Part shown: positions 16,802 through 25,351 of the stretch, piece by piece
Layout of the letters: the number at the start of each line of letters is the position of its first letter
Numbering within the stretch: the stretch's first letter is position 1
From: Myxococcales bacterium
GTDB taxonomy: Bacteria; Myxococcota_A; Polyangia; Polyangiales; Polyangiaceae
Assembly (NCBI GenBank): GCA_016703425.1
Contig: JADJCA010000002.1
Location: 930,001-994,000 of the forward strand
DNA: 64,000 bases
Direction of reading: 5' to 3'
The notes under the pieces: model-generated
Databases searched by the model: none
Told to the model about the DNA's origin: nothing
The model's input: only the letters and a program-made list of their open reading frames with translations
Position numbers and translations under genes: made by a program

Positions 16802-17854
16802 TCAGGACGGCAGCTCAAGCTCGCGCCAGTGCACCATGCCGCCAGCAAGGTTCGCGACGCGATCGATGCCGAGCTTCTGAAGAATCACCGTGGCCATGCC
16901 CGAGCGCTTCCCCGTCTGGCAGATGCACACGACGGGACGGGTCTTGTCGATCTCGCCGGCCCGCTCCCTCAATTCGTCGAGGGGAATGTGGCGCACCCCG
17001 CCGAGGTGACCAAGATCGCCGTCCAGCTCAGCTTTGCTCCGAACGTCGACCAGCTCAAGCTGGGCGCGGTGCTGGGCCACCCACTCGGCATCAATCTCCA
17101 AGAGACCCGCGTAGGTCAGCGTGAGCGGTGCCCAGTCGGGCCCGGCACGAAACGCGCCGTCCTCCGGTTCGCCGCACCGCATGTTGGCGGGAAGCGAAAC
17201 GGCGAGCAGCTTGGGGTGCGGCAGCCCGAGGTTCTTCATGTAGCCAACAAAGTCTTCTTCGCGCGCTTCGCCGCCGATGCGCGGATTGTGGCGCTTCTCT
17301 TCGCCAATGGTGCTCGAGGTACGGCCCTCGTAGTCGTGCCCCGGGTAGACGACGCAGCTATCGGGCAACGTGAAGAGCTGGTCGCGAATCGAGCGGTAGA
17401 GCGCGCTGGCGTCGCCCCCCTGAAAGTCGGTGCGACCGGCGCCGCGCACGAGGAGGGCGTCGCCCGTGAGCACCTTGTCATGCGCGGCCGTGACCAACGA
17501 AACGCAGCCCGGCGTGTGCCCCGGCGTGGCGCGCACCTCGAGGAACGTTGCGCCGAGGGCGATGCGCGCGCCGTGCAGGAGCGGCAGGTCGACGTTCTTT
17601 GCACCGTAGAGGGGTGAGAGCCCCGTGCGCGTTCCGAAGGCCTGCTTCATCAGCCACGCACCGCTCACGTGATCCGCGTGGCAGTGCGTGTCGAGCGTCG
17701 CGACGAGCTTGATGTCGAGCTCGCGCACGAGCGCCGCGTCGCGGGCGTGCCGCTCGTAGACGGTATCGACGAGGACACCTTCGCGCGTGCTCTCGTCGGC
17801 GAGGAGATAGGTGTACGTCGAAGACGTCGCGTCGAAGAGCTGCCGAAAGAGCAT
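16802..17854 (-). CDS. Persulfide dioxygenase (ETHE1-like) fused to rhodanese
   Basis: A 350-residue fusion. The N-terminal metallo-beta-lactamase fold (residues 1-240) begins MLFRQLFDATSSTYTY, typical of ETHE1-type persulfide dioxygenases, and carries the THCHADHVSG metal motif, then GHTPGC, LTGDAL and YPGHDY. The C-terminal rhodanese domain (about residues 255-350) has the active-site loop CICQTGKRSG. The enzyme should oxidise persulfide to sulfite and transfer sulfane sulfur (PRF-type or CstB-like arrangement). ATG 17854 is chosen because GGGG lies at ribosome-binding distance; ATG 17866 is possible. Confidence 0.92.
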   Translation of the reverse strand: MLFRQLFDATSSTYTYLLADESTREGVLVDTVYERHARDAALVRELDIKLVATLDTHCHADHVSGAWLMKQAFGTRTGLSPLYGAKNVDLPLLHGARIALGATFLEVRATPGHTPGCVSLVTAAHDKVLTGDALLVRGAGRTDFQGGDASALYRSIRDQLFTLPDSCVVYPGHDYEGRTSSTIGEEKRHNPRIGGEAREEDFVGYMKNLGLPHPKLLAVSLPANMRCGEPEDGAFRAGPDWAPLTLTYAGLLEIDAEWVAQHRAQLELVDVRSKAELDGDLGHLGGVRHIPLDELRERAGEIDKTRPVVCICQTGKRSGMATVILQKLGIDRVANLAGGMVHWRELELPS

Positions 17855-18047
17855 GGCGTACCCCATCGCGTAACGCGCCGTCCGACGCAAGACCCCGTCA
17901 CGCCTGACCACACAGGCGCGAAATTCCGCCTGCCGTGCCCCTTTCACACGCCCGTTGCACGAAGGCCCTATGTAGGTGCCGTTTATTTCAGGTTCGCGAT
18001 GTCGGTCCGTAGGCTGCCCTCGATCCCAAGCGGTTCGAGGTCAATTC

Positions 18048-19667
18048 ATGCACCCATCCGAAGCTCGAATGCCGAACCTGTCACCCGGAAGCCGTGTCGG
18101 AAAGTACCGCGTCGAGCGCGTCATCGGCGAAGGCGCCATGGGCATCGTCGTGGCCGCGACGAACCTCGACCTCGACGAGCGCGTGGCCCTCAAGTTCATG
18201 CGCGCCTCGGCCATGGCGAGCCCCGACATCGCCGCCCGCTTCGCCCGCGAAGCCAAGGCCGCCGCCAAGCTCAAGAGCGATCACGTCGCGCGCGTCTTCG
18301 ATGCGGGTGCTCACGAGGGCGTGCCCTTCATCGTGATGGAGCTGCTCGAGGGGCGGGACCTTGAGACGTGGCTCGACCGGCGCGGCGCCCTCAGCGTCTC
18401 CGACGCGGTGCTCTTCGTGACGCAAGCCTGCGAAGCGCTCGCGGAGGCGCACGCGCGCGGCATCGTGCACCGCGACATCAAGCCGGCCAATGTCTTCATC
18501 GTCGAACGGGGGCCGTGGCGGAGCGCGAAGCTCCTCGACTTCGGCGTGTCGAAGATCATGCCGAGCGGGCGAGCGTCAGCCAAAGACACGAGCGGCTTCG
18601 TGGGCTCGCCGCTCTACATGGCCCCAGAGCAATTTGGTGGTTCGAACACCTCGCCGGCGTGCGACGTGTGGTCGTTGGGCATCCTGCTCTTCGAGCTCCT
18701 CACGAAGCAGACGCCCTTCGACGATCGCCGCGGCCTCGTCGCGTTGATGAATTCCATCGCGACGGAGCGGCATCGAGCGCTTGATGCGGTGCGGAGCAAC
18801 GTACCGCGCGAGCTCTCGCGCATCGTCGACGCCTGCCTCGCGAAGAATCCGCTCGAGCGCGTGTCGTCGGTCGCCGAGCTGGCCGCCTTGCTCGCGCCTT
18901 TCGGGCCGCCGCCGGCGCAGGTCGCGGCCGACAAAGCTGCCGCCTATCGCGGGCGGGCGTCCAACCCGCGCTCCGTGCCGCCACCGCCGGTGGTCCTCGA
19001 CAGGACGGCTGCGCTCTCCGGCGCGCCCCCCTTGCCGACGCCGCGCCGATCCCCCGTCGCGGGACTGGCGGTCCTGGCCGTGCTCCTCGCGGGGCCCGCG
19101 TGGTTCGTCGCTCGAGCCCACAAGAGCTCGCGCCCCCCGCTCCCGTTTGGAACGCTCGTCGCCGACAACGCGGCGGCCGCGCGCGTCGACGAGGCGCACG
19201 ACGTCGACGATCGGGTGGTCACGCCGCGGGTTGAAGCCGCGTCGCCCTCACCGGACCGGCGCCCCGTCGAGATGGCTCGCCCGCCGCGCCGCACCACGCC
19301 GCGCGACGGCACGCGCGAGCTGGCGGCGCAGGTGGCGGCCGCTCCCTTTCAAGCGGCGCTCTTGGCCGCTGCGTCCACCTCGTCGACGGAGGTTCGCTCC
19401 ATCAACGAAGTCGTCCGGGGCCATCAAGCGGAGCTCGCGCAATGCGTCGTCCGCGCCCGCGGGCCCGGAAAGGACTTGCGCGGCCGCTTTGCGGTGGTGA
19501 TGACGCTCGATGCGACGGGCCGCGTCATTGAAGCCTCGCCTTTGGCGACGACGGTCCAAAGCGACGCCCTCGAGGGCTGCGTTCTCGGCCTCGCGCGAAC
19601 GTTCCGCCTTCCGGCGCCGACAACGGAAGAAGGCCGGCGCGTCAACTACACGTTCGTCTTTCGTTGA
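18048..19667 (+). CDS. Ser/Thr protein kinase with C-terminal AgmX/PglI (TonB-like) domain
   Basis: A 539-residue membrane protein. The kinase domain (about residues 15-280) has GEGAMGIVVAA, VALKFMR, HRDIKPAN, DFGVSK and APEQF. A Pro-rich linker leads to one membrane span (about residues 333-352). After a disordered stretch, the last 85 residues (INEVVRGHQAELAQCV, then FAVVMTLDATGRVIEASP and the paired cysteine in LEGCVLGLA) match the AgmX/PglI C-terminal domain, a TonB-related fold known from myxobacterial gliding proteins. The kinase resembles the partial one at 1-1122. ATG 18048 is chosen; ATG 18069 is possible. A lipoprotein gene follows after 11 bp. Confidence 0.9.
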   Translation: MHPSEARMPNLSPGSRVGKYRVERVIGEGAMGIVVAATNLDLDERVALKFMRASAMASPDIAARFAREAKAAAKLKSDHVARVFDAGAHEGVPFIVMELLEGRDLETWLDRRGALSVSDAVLFVTQACEALAEAHARGIVHRDIKPANVFIVERGPWRSAKLLDFGVSKIMPSGRASAKDTSGFVGSPLYMAPEQFGGSNTSPACDVWSLGILLFELLTKQTPFDDRRGLVALMNSIATERHRALDAVRSNVPRELSRIVDACLAKNPLERVSSVAELAALLAPFGPPPAQVAADKAAAYRGRASNPRSVPPPPVVLDRTAALSGAPPLPTPRRSPVAGLAVLAVLLAGPAWFVARAHKSSRPPLPFGTLVADNAAAARVDEAHDVDDRVVTPRVEAASPSPDRRPVEMARPPRRTTPRDGTRELAAQVAAAPFQAALLAAASTSSTEVRSINEVVRGHQAELAQCVVRARGPGKDLRGRFAVVMTLDATGRVIEASPLATTVQSDALEGCVLGLARTFRLPAPTTEEGRRVNYTFVFR

Positions 19668-19678
19668 AGGAGCTCCCC

Positions 19679-20203
19679 ATGCACGGTCGATCCAAAGCTG
19701 ACGTCGCGTTCCTCGTGGTCGTCCTCTCGTCGTTGACGGGCTGCGCGAGCCTTGCTCCAGCGTTGCCCATGGCGCCAATGGCGCCCCCGACGCAGGTGCC
19801 AGCCGAAGCGCCCGCGGCAACGCAGACCCTCGACACCTCGTCGACAACGATGAGCACCGACACTGCGGCGAACGCCTCACGAGAGCCGTCGACCGACGCG
19901 GCCGAAACCGACGTCCCCTCCGCCGGCGAGTCTCCCGTTGCGACCCACGCGAGTTCGCCCGAAGCGCCGCGCCCAGTGGAAGCCGCGGCGGACGCGAAGT
20001 CTTGCGGCGAAGGCGAGCTCGTCATCGAGATTCCCGCCACCGAACCGAGCGCTCCGCCCGCTGCCGTTGCCGAACGCGAGGAGGCGGACTCAGTGGGCCC
20101 GACGTCGCTCGAGGAGGTGGCCAACCCATTGACGCGGCCGTCGCCGCGCTCCGCGCTTCCCACGAGCGACGGCCTGGTCTTCGAGCTCAACGTCGGTCCC
20201 TGA
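19679..20203 (+). CDS. Low-complexity lipoprotein downstream of kinase
   Basis: A 174-residue predicted lipoprotein. ATG 19679 is preceded by AAGGAG at ideal spacing. The leader ends in the lipobox LTGC. The rest is rich in Ala, Pro, Thr, Ser and Glu and looks disordered. No family is recognised. It follows the kinase-AgmX/PglI gene by 11 bp, so it is probably co-transcribed and may be an outer-membrane partner of that kinase's periplasmic domain (inference). Confidence 0.7.
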   Translation: MHGRSKADVAFLVVVLSSLTGCASLAPALPMAPMAPPTQVPAEAPAATQTLDTSSTTMSTDTAANASREPSTDAAETDVPSAGESPVATHASSPEAPRPVEAAADAKSCGEGELVIEIPATEPSAPPAAVAEREEADSVGPTSLEEVANPLTRPSPRSALPTSDGLVFELNVGP

Positions 20204-20330
20204 GGCGCGCGGCCGGCGCCGCTCCGCTCCATTCAATCAGGCGCCGCGAGAAGCGGCCGCGGGTTGTTCGCTGACCCGGCCCCATCGGGTGCCGGAGGAC
20301 AACCCTGGTCCTCTCCAAGCGAAGCGACCT

Positions 20331-20498
20331 CTAAGCCTCGGTTCCGTCGCCCTTGCGGCGACCGCCGGTGACGCGTCGTCCTTCGGGCCGCGGGAACACG
20401 CGGCGGTCGACGCCCGAGCGCCGGTCCTTGGGTTGGCGTGCCGCGGCGCCGGAGGGCGCTTCTTCCGTCTTCTTAATCGCGCGCTTTCGGGCGGCCAT
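20331..20498 (-). CDS. Small Arg-rich protein (55 residues)
   Basis: A short gene with a strong ribosome binding site, AGGAGG, nine bases before ATG 20498. It encodes a very basic 55-residue protein with KDRRSGVDRRVFPRPEGRR and GGRRKGD. Arg/Asp/Gly motifs of the form DRRSGxDRR recur in small myxobacterial and other bacterial proteins and in linkers, but their function is not known. It lies 15 bp downstream of the lipoprotein gene that ends at 20514, so the two form one transcript. Confidence 0.7.
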   Translation of the reverse strand: MAARKRAIKKTEEAPSGAAARQPKDRRSGVDRRVFPRPEGRRVTGGRRKGDGTEA

Positions 20499-20513
20499 GG
20501 GGTCCTCCTGGCG

Positions 20514-21236
20514 TCACCGCGACGCGGCCTTGGTGGTCGTGCGCCCGCTTCCCGTCTCGACGACCTCGGCGCGGTAGATGATGCGGCCGTCGGTGCCGCG
20601 GATCTCACCGCCAACGTCGCCCCACGCGAAGGCGTCGCTGGAGAGCGTCGACAGGGTCGCCTGCCGCTTGCCCAGGGTGACCTTGTAGCTCGTCTTCTTC
20701 GCGTCAATGGACTGGTCGCCCACCGTAGCCTTGACGATCTCAGAGCCAATGATGTCGTCGTTGCGATCGGGCACGACGATCGTCTCTGCCATGAGCTTCT
20801 CGTAGTCTTCGAGCGTTCCCGGCTCCTTGCGCTCACCGACGACGCGGATGACCTCTGCTACTTCGCGGCGCGCGCCGGGCGTACGGTCGAATTTTACGCG
20901 CAGGTGCATCCCCGGCTCGACCTTCGTGCCGCGCTCTTCGGCGAGCATGAAGTCGATGATGATGATCGGCCCCTCAACGCTGACGACGCGTTCGGCGAGC
21001 AGCAGCGAGCGCTTGCGAAAGGAGCCGGAAAAGCGGTGCACCACGTAGTCGCCAGCTTTTCGCGGGTCTTTCAGTTCGACGGCAACGGGCGCCGTGACCT
21101 CCCCGCGGGAGGGAATCACGGCCCGCGTCGTCGAGACCACCGGCACGCGTATCGCGGGCGCTTCCGCAACGGGTCGAGGCGCCGAGGCGCAGCCAGCGAA
21201 TAGGACGAGGGCGACCGGGAGGAGTGCAAGGCGCAT
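20514..21236 (-). CDS. Lipoprotein of unknown function
   Basis: A 240-residue predicted lipoprotein. The leader MRLALLPVALVLFAGC ends in a lipobox. The mature part is a coherent mixed alpha/beta sequence with many charged strands (VHRFSGSFRKRSLLLAERV, then VVGERKEPGTLEDYEKLM). No family is recognised. ATG 21236 is chosen because it opens the signal; the frame stays open upstream into the neighbouring divergent gene. It shares a 177-bp divergent promoter region with the gene at 21414. Confidence 0.75.
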   Translation of the reverse strand: MRLALLPVALVLFAGCASAPRPVAEAPAIRVPVVSTTRAVIPSRGEVTAPVAVELKDPRKAGDYVVHRFSGSFRKRSLLLAERVVSVEGPIIIIDFMLAEERGTKVEPGMHLRVKFDRTPGARREVAEVIRVVGERKEPGTLEDYEKLMAETIVVPDRNDDIIGSEIVKATVGDQSIDAKKTSYKVTLGKRQATLSTLSSDAFAWGDVGGEIRGTDGRIIYRAEVVETGSGRTTTKAASR

Positions 21237-21413
21237 AGCGTTCGCGTAACGGACCGACGCGAAGGGGGCCAAGTTTCCGTCGAGGAGCGGCCGGTGCCTC
21301 GAACTACTGGCGCGCGGCAGCGTTCGGTTATGGTTTGAGCAGGTCTTCGCCATGTTGCCCTGGCCCCCCTGCCCGCCTGCGACCCCGAAGCGCCGTCTGG
21401 CGGAGGAGAACCC

Positions 21414-22472
21414 ATGGGCGACGTGACGCGCGCTCGTTCGCCGGCCTGGCCTATCACCCTCGCGACCGTGTTGGTCCTGGGGCTCATCGTCCTCATGCGG
21501 CGGTCGCCGACGCCGATGGGCGACGACCCGCTCTTGGCGTGCCCGTCGAGCTCGTTTCTGATCGCGCGGGTGGACCTGGCGGCGCTGCGCAAGTCGGCGC
21601 TCGGCGAAGCCGTCGATCCTTTGCTCCGCGCGCTGCTGCCGGTGCCAAAGGCGATGGAGGGCTGCGCCCTCGAGCCCGCCTGGGTTCAATCGCTGGCCCT
21701 GGCGGTGCCGAGCGGCGACGACCGGACCGACCTCGGCCTCGCGCTCCGCGTGGTGGCCTCGCGAAACGAACTCGAGCGTTGCCAAGCGGCGCTGACGCGT
21801 CACGCCTCGACCGCCAAAGACGCGGGCTCCGAGCGGTACCACGGCTTCGAGCTAATGAACGTCGGTGACGCGCGGGCCGATACGCTCGGCGCCGCGCCCA
21901 ACGGGCTCGTGCTCTTGGCACCGCGACCTTGGGCGCGAACCATGGCGGAGGCAGTCACCGCACCTCAATTGAGCGCGGCTACCGCGGGGCCACACCATGT
22001 GCCTGGAGCGCTGACCGGCGGACCGCCGCCAACGCTCTTCGTGTCCGTCGTCCTCTCCGCGGCGACGCGCGAGCGCGTTCGCGCCGAGTTGGCGCGCGAG
22101 GAAGGCGGGGGGGCGCCGGAGGCGGGAGGCCGCAAGGCGGAGGCGCGCGACGAAGGCAGAACGATGGCGAGCGTCCTGGCCGTGGGAAGCGCATCCCTGT
22201 CGCTCATCGTGGCGGAGGAGACCGATGCCGAGCTTCGGTTGTTTTGCGACACAGCCAACGCGTGTGCCGACGTGGGACGACTCTGGGACAAGAAGCGCGG
22301 CGTGTGGTCCCAAAGTCCCGTCGTCAAGCTCCTCGGTTTGGGGCCGCTCGTGGACGGGCTGACGGCGACGGAGGCGGGGCAAACGCTCCTCATCCGCGCG
22401 CGCATCCCAACCTTGAGCCTGAAGAGCGCCGTCGAGCGGGCGCTCGCCTTCCGCCGAATGAAGACCGAATAA
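21414..22472 (+). CDS. Membrane-anchored protein of unknown function
   Basis: A 352-residue protein. One N-terminal membrane span (ITLATVLVLGLIVLM, about residues 13-29) is followed by a large domain that should lie in the periplasm. That domain begins LLACPSSSFLIARVDLAALR, a pattern reminiscent of proteins that report a numerical model-like fold (DUF3352-type), but the match is not secure. A Gly/Glu/Ala-rich loop sits near residue 235. It diverges from the lipoprotein at 20514-21236. Confidence 0.7.
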   Translation: MGDVTRARSPAWPITLATVLVLGLIVLMRRSPTPMGDDPLLACPSSSFLIARVDLAALRKSALGEAVDPLLRALLPVPKAMEGCALEPAWVQSLALAVPSGDDRTDLGLALRVVASRNELERCQAALTRHASTAKDAGSERYHGFELMNVGDARADTLGAAPNGLVLLAPRPWARTMAEAVTAPQLSAATAGPHHVPGALTGGPPPTLFVSVVLSAATRERVRAELAREEGGGAPEAGGRKAEARDEGRTMASVLAVGSASLSLIVAEETDAELRLFCDTANACADVGRLWDKKRGVWSQSPVVKLLGLGPLVDGLTATEAGQTLLIRARIPTLSLKSAVERALAFRRMKTE

Positions 22473-22649
22473 GGCCTCGTTGATGAACGGAAGCCTCTTT
22501 GGGCGGTGGCAGGCTCGGGCCAGGGTCGCCGGCCATGACGACGCGCAGCAGCGTGAAGGCCCCGAAACCACGCTCCAATTCGCTGGCCGTGACCCTAGAT
22601 TTATGAGGCCACGGGCGCTAGGTTGAAGGTCCCTTCCGAGGAGACATCC

Positions 22650-22970
22650 ATGGGCGCCAACATCATCGAGCTGACCGATCAGAGCTTCGACACAGAAGTC
22701 ATCAAGAGCCAGGTCCCTGTGCTCGTCGACTTCACCGCGACCTGGTGCGGTCCCTGCAAGGCGCTGGCGCCTATCGTTGAGAAGATCGCGAACGAGACCG
22801 CGGGCAAATACAAGGTCGCGAAGGTCGACATCGACGACTGCCCCGGCGTCGCACAAAAATACGGCATCCGCAGCGTCCCGACGGTCCTCGTCTTCAAGGG
22901 CGGTGAGCGCAAGGCGCAACACGTCGGCCTGACGACCAAAGAGAACCTCCTGAAGCTCCTCGAGAGCTGA
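22650..22970 (+). CDS. trxA: Thioredoxin
   Basis: A 106-residue thioredoxin, a general cytosolic protein disulfide reductase. The redox motif ATWCGPCK is at about residues 30-37, followed by KVDIDDCPGVAQKYGI and the cis-proline SVPTVLVFKGG. The length and motif match canonical TrxA. ATG 22650 is chosen because GAGGAGA precedes it at the right distance; an upstream in-frame start would add nine unlikely residues. The gene stands alone. The 177-bp gap before it contains an AT-richer patch (about 22598-22606) that could be a promoter. Confidence 0.95.
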   Translation: MGANIIELTDQSFDTEVIKSQVPVLVDFTATWCGPCKALAPIVEKIANETAGKYKVAKVDIDDCPGVAQKYGIRSVPTVLVFKGGERKAQHVGLTTKENLLKLLES

Positions 22971-23043
22971 GGACCGTCGCGTAAGCTGGCTCGCTCCTCG
23001 ACGGGGCGGGCCTAGCGCCAAGGGCTCGGAGGGGGCCCCGCCA

Positions 23044-25341
23044 ATGCAAGGCACCGACGCCCGTCTCAACGAACTTCGCGATCGGCTCACGGGGCAAGTC
23101 CTCCGTGGGACGACGGGCGTGCAGTATTACCTGCGCGAGCTGATCGGCGAAGGCGGCCAGGGCTGGGTCTTCCGCGCCAACTGGGACGAGCCCGACGGTT
23201 TCGTCGTCATCGTCAAGGTCCTCAGGCCCGACGCCGTGAGCCACGACGCCTTGGCGCGCTTCGAACGCGAAGCCGATGTGCTTCGCATCCTTTCGCAGCA
23301 GGCGCGGCCGAACCCCTACATCGTTCGGTTCTTCGACCACGCCATCGCGCAAATGGCGTCGCCGGTCGGCGGCGAGCCTCTGGTGCTTCCCTTTACGGTC
23401 CTCGAGTTCGTCAACGGTCCGTCGCTCGAGAAGGTCCTCGAAGGCACGACGAACCGGGGGATGCCGCTTGATCGCGCGAGGCGCATTCTCAAGCAGATCG
23501 TGCAGGCCCTGGAAGCGGTGCACGCGCAGAAGGTCGTGCATCGCGATCTCAAGCCTTCGAACATCCTGATTACCCAAGAAGCGGGCATGGAGATCGCCAA
23601 GGTCACGGACTTCGGTCTCGTGAAGCTCGTCGACCCGAACATCCGCGCCACCGTCACGCTCGCCGGCGCCTCCGTTGGCTATGCGCCGCCGGAGCAATAC
23701 GAGAAGGGCAACCAGCGCGTGAGCGCGCGGACCGACGTCTTCTCGTTGGCCGCCATCGCCTTCGAGTTGCTCACGGGCCGCATGGCCTTTCCGTTCCGCG
23801 ATGGCGACAACCCGCTCATCGTCATCTCGCGGATCCTCGGCGGGGAGCGGCCGTCGCTCCGGCAGATCGGCTCGGCCAAGCTCTCGCCGGAACTCGAAGG
23901 TCGACCGGCGCTCATCGAAAAGCTCGACTCCGAGTTCGGCAAGGCGCTCGACGCCAACCCCGAAAAACGTCACGTCTCCATCGCAGAGTTCTGGAAGTCC
24001 ATCGAGCCGATCTTCCGCGCCGCAACGGAGCGACCTTCTGTCGAGCCGGCGCCCGCGGCGGGCAACTCGCTCGCGTTCATCGAGACGATCCCCGCCTACG
24101 GCAACCGGGCCGCGGCCGATCCGCTCGGCTCGACACGCCCGAGTGCACCGGCCCCCGAGGGCCTCAACTCGGCGCGCCCCATCGCCGAGTCGCCCATGAC
24201 CGGTGGCATTCATGCGAGGCGCACGCCTAACGCCACGCCCGCACAACGGGACGATGCGAAGGACCGCATCTCGGCGCTGTCGCCAGCCGGCGCGCAGCCG
24301 CTCACGCCCGCGCCCTATGGCGGCGCAAGCGCTCCCCGCATTGAGCGTTTCTCTAGCTCACCGCCGGGCCCCGCTCCCTCGCCGGCGGTCTTCGACAGCA
24401 TGGTCCGCGTCCGCAAGATGGACTCGGAAGCCGCGAACCCGGGCTCGTGGAACTGGCGCATCATCACGCCGCCGCTGTCGCCGGGCGTTGCACGCGCCGC
24501 GTCCTTCGCCGCCGATGGCGCGTCGGCGGTGGGCGTGGGCCCCGGCGGGGTTGCCCGTTGGGACAACTTCACCTGGGTCGGGGTACGACTGCCGACCGGC
24601 GTCAGTCCTGCCCTCGCCCACGGCATTCGGAAGCTGCGCAGCGGTGACGTCATTCTGTTCGGTGACAACGCGCTCCTTGTTCGCATGGCTCCGAGTGGGG
24701 TCCACGAGGTCTTGCGCGGCACCGATCATCAGGCGAGCTTCCACGGGGCCCACGTCGACGAGATCACGGGCACGCTCGTCTTCGTGGGCGAGCGACCTCT
24801 GATGGGTCGTGGTGTGCGGCCGGGAGCCACCGTCGGCACGGCGCTCACGTTCGTCGAAGGCCGCCCTGGCGCCCACATCGACGTGCAGGGCTCCACGCGG
24901 CTCAACGCCGTCGCTAGAATCCTCTCGGGCTCGCTCGTCGCGTGTGGCGACTGGGGCGCGCTCGGCCGCATCGACGGCAACGAGGCGCGCTTCCTCGGGT
25001 CCATCTGTGGTGGGCACTTGCTGGCGCTTTCGGCGCTCCCCGATGGCGGTGCGTCGACGGTCGGCGCCGGCGGCTACGCGCTCTACCTGACGCCACGCCT
25101 CGAGGCGAAGCTCGAAGCCGTGCAGACGACCAAAGACCTCTCGTCGGTCACCATCGGGCCTGAAGGCACTCCGTGGGCCGGCGCGGCGCAGGCGCGCGTC
25201 CTTCGTCGCAACGAGGGCTCGTGGATCCGCATGACGCCGGAGCTCGGGCTCCAGTCGAACGTCCTCTCCGTTTGGGCCAGCGAGCGTCACGTTCGGGCCA
25301 TCTGCGACGACGGCGCCGTGATCGAAGGCGTCCTCCCGTGA
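23044..25341 (+). CDS. Ser/Thr protein kinase with C-terminal propeller-like region
   Basis: A 765-residue protein. The kinase domain (about residues 25-320) has GEGGQGWVFRA, VIVKVLR, HRDLKPSN, DFGLVK and PPEQYEK in place of APE. Residues about 330-450 are a Pro/Ala/Ser linker. The last 300 residues are beta-rich and repeat short blocks such as GVGPGGVARWDNFTW, ILFGDNALLVRM and SLVACGDWGALGRI. This suggests a beta-propeller or similar cytosolic sensor. There is no membrane segment, unlike most neighbours of this kind. The metallophosphoesterase gene follows after 10 bp, so they are likely co-transcribed. Confidence 0.9.
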   Translation: MQGTDARLNELRDRLTGQVLRGTTGVQYYLRELIGEGGQGWVFRANWDEPDGFVVIVKVLRPDAVSHDALARFEREADVLRILSQQARPNPYIVRFFDHAIAQMASPVGGEPLVLPFTVLEFVNGPSLEKVLEGTTNRGMPLDRARRILKQIVQALEAVHAQKVVHRDLKPSNILITQEAGMEIAKVTDFGLVKLVDPNIRATVTLAGASVGYAPPEQYEKGNQRVSARTDVFSLAAIAFELLTGRMAFPFRDGDNPLIVISRILGGERPSLRQIGSAKLSPELEGRPALIEKLDSEFGKALDANPEKRHVSIAEFWKSIEPIFRAATERPSVEPAPAAGNSLAFIETIPAYGNRAAADPLGSTRPSAPAPEGLNSARPIAESPMTGGIHARRTPNATPAQRDDAKDRISALSPAGAQPLTPAPYGGASAPRIERFSSSPPGPAPSPAVFDSMVRVRKMDSEAANPGSWNWRIITPPLSPGVARAASFAADGASAVGVGPGGVARWDNFTWVGVRLPTGVSPALAHGIRKLRSGDVILFGDNALLVRMAPSGVHEVLRGTDHQASFHGAHVDEITGTLVFVGERPLMGRGVRPGATVGTALTFVEGRPGAHIDVQGSTRLNAVARILSGSLVACGDWGALGRIDGNEARFLGSICGGHLLALSALPDGGASTVGAGGYALYLTPRLEAKLEAVQTTKDLSSVTIGPEGTPWAGAAQARVLRRNEGSWIRMTPELGLQSNVLSVWASERHVRAICDDGAVIEGVLP

Positions 25342-25351
25342 GCGCTCCTCG

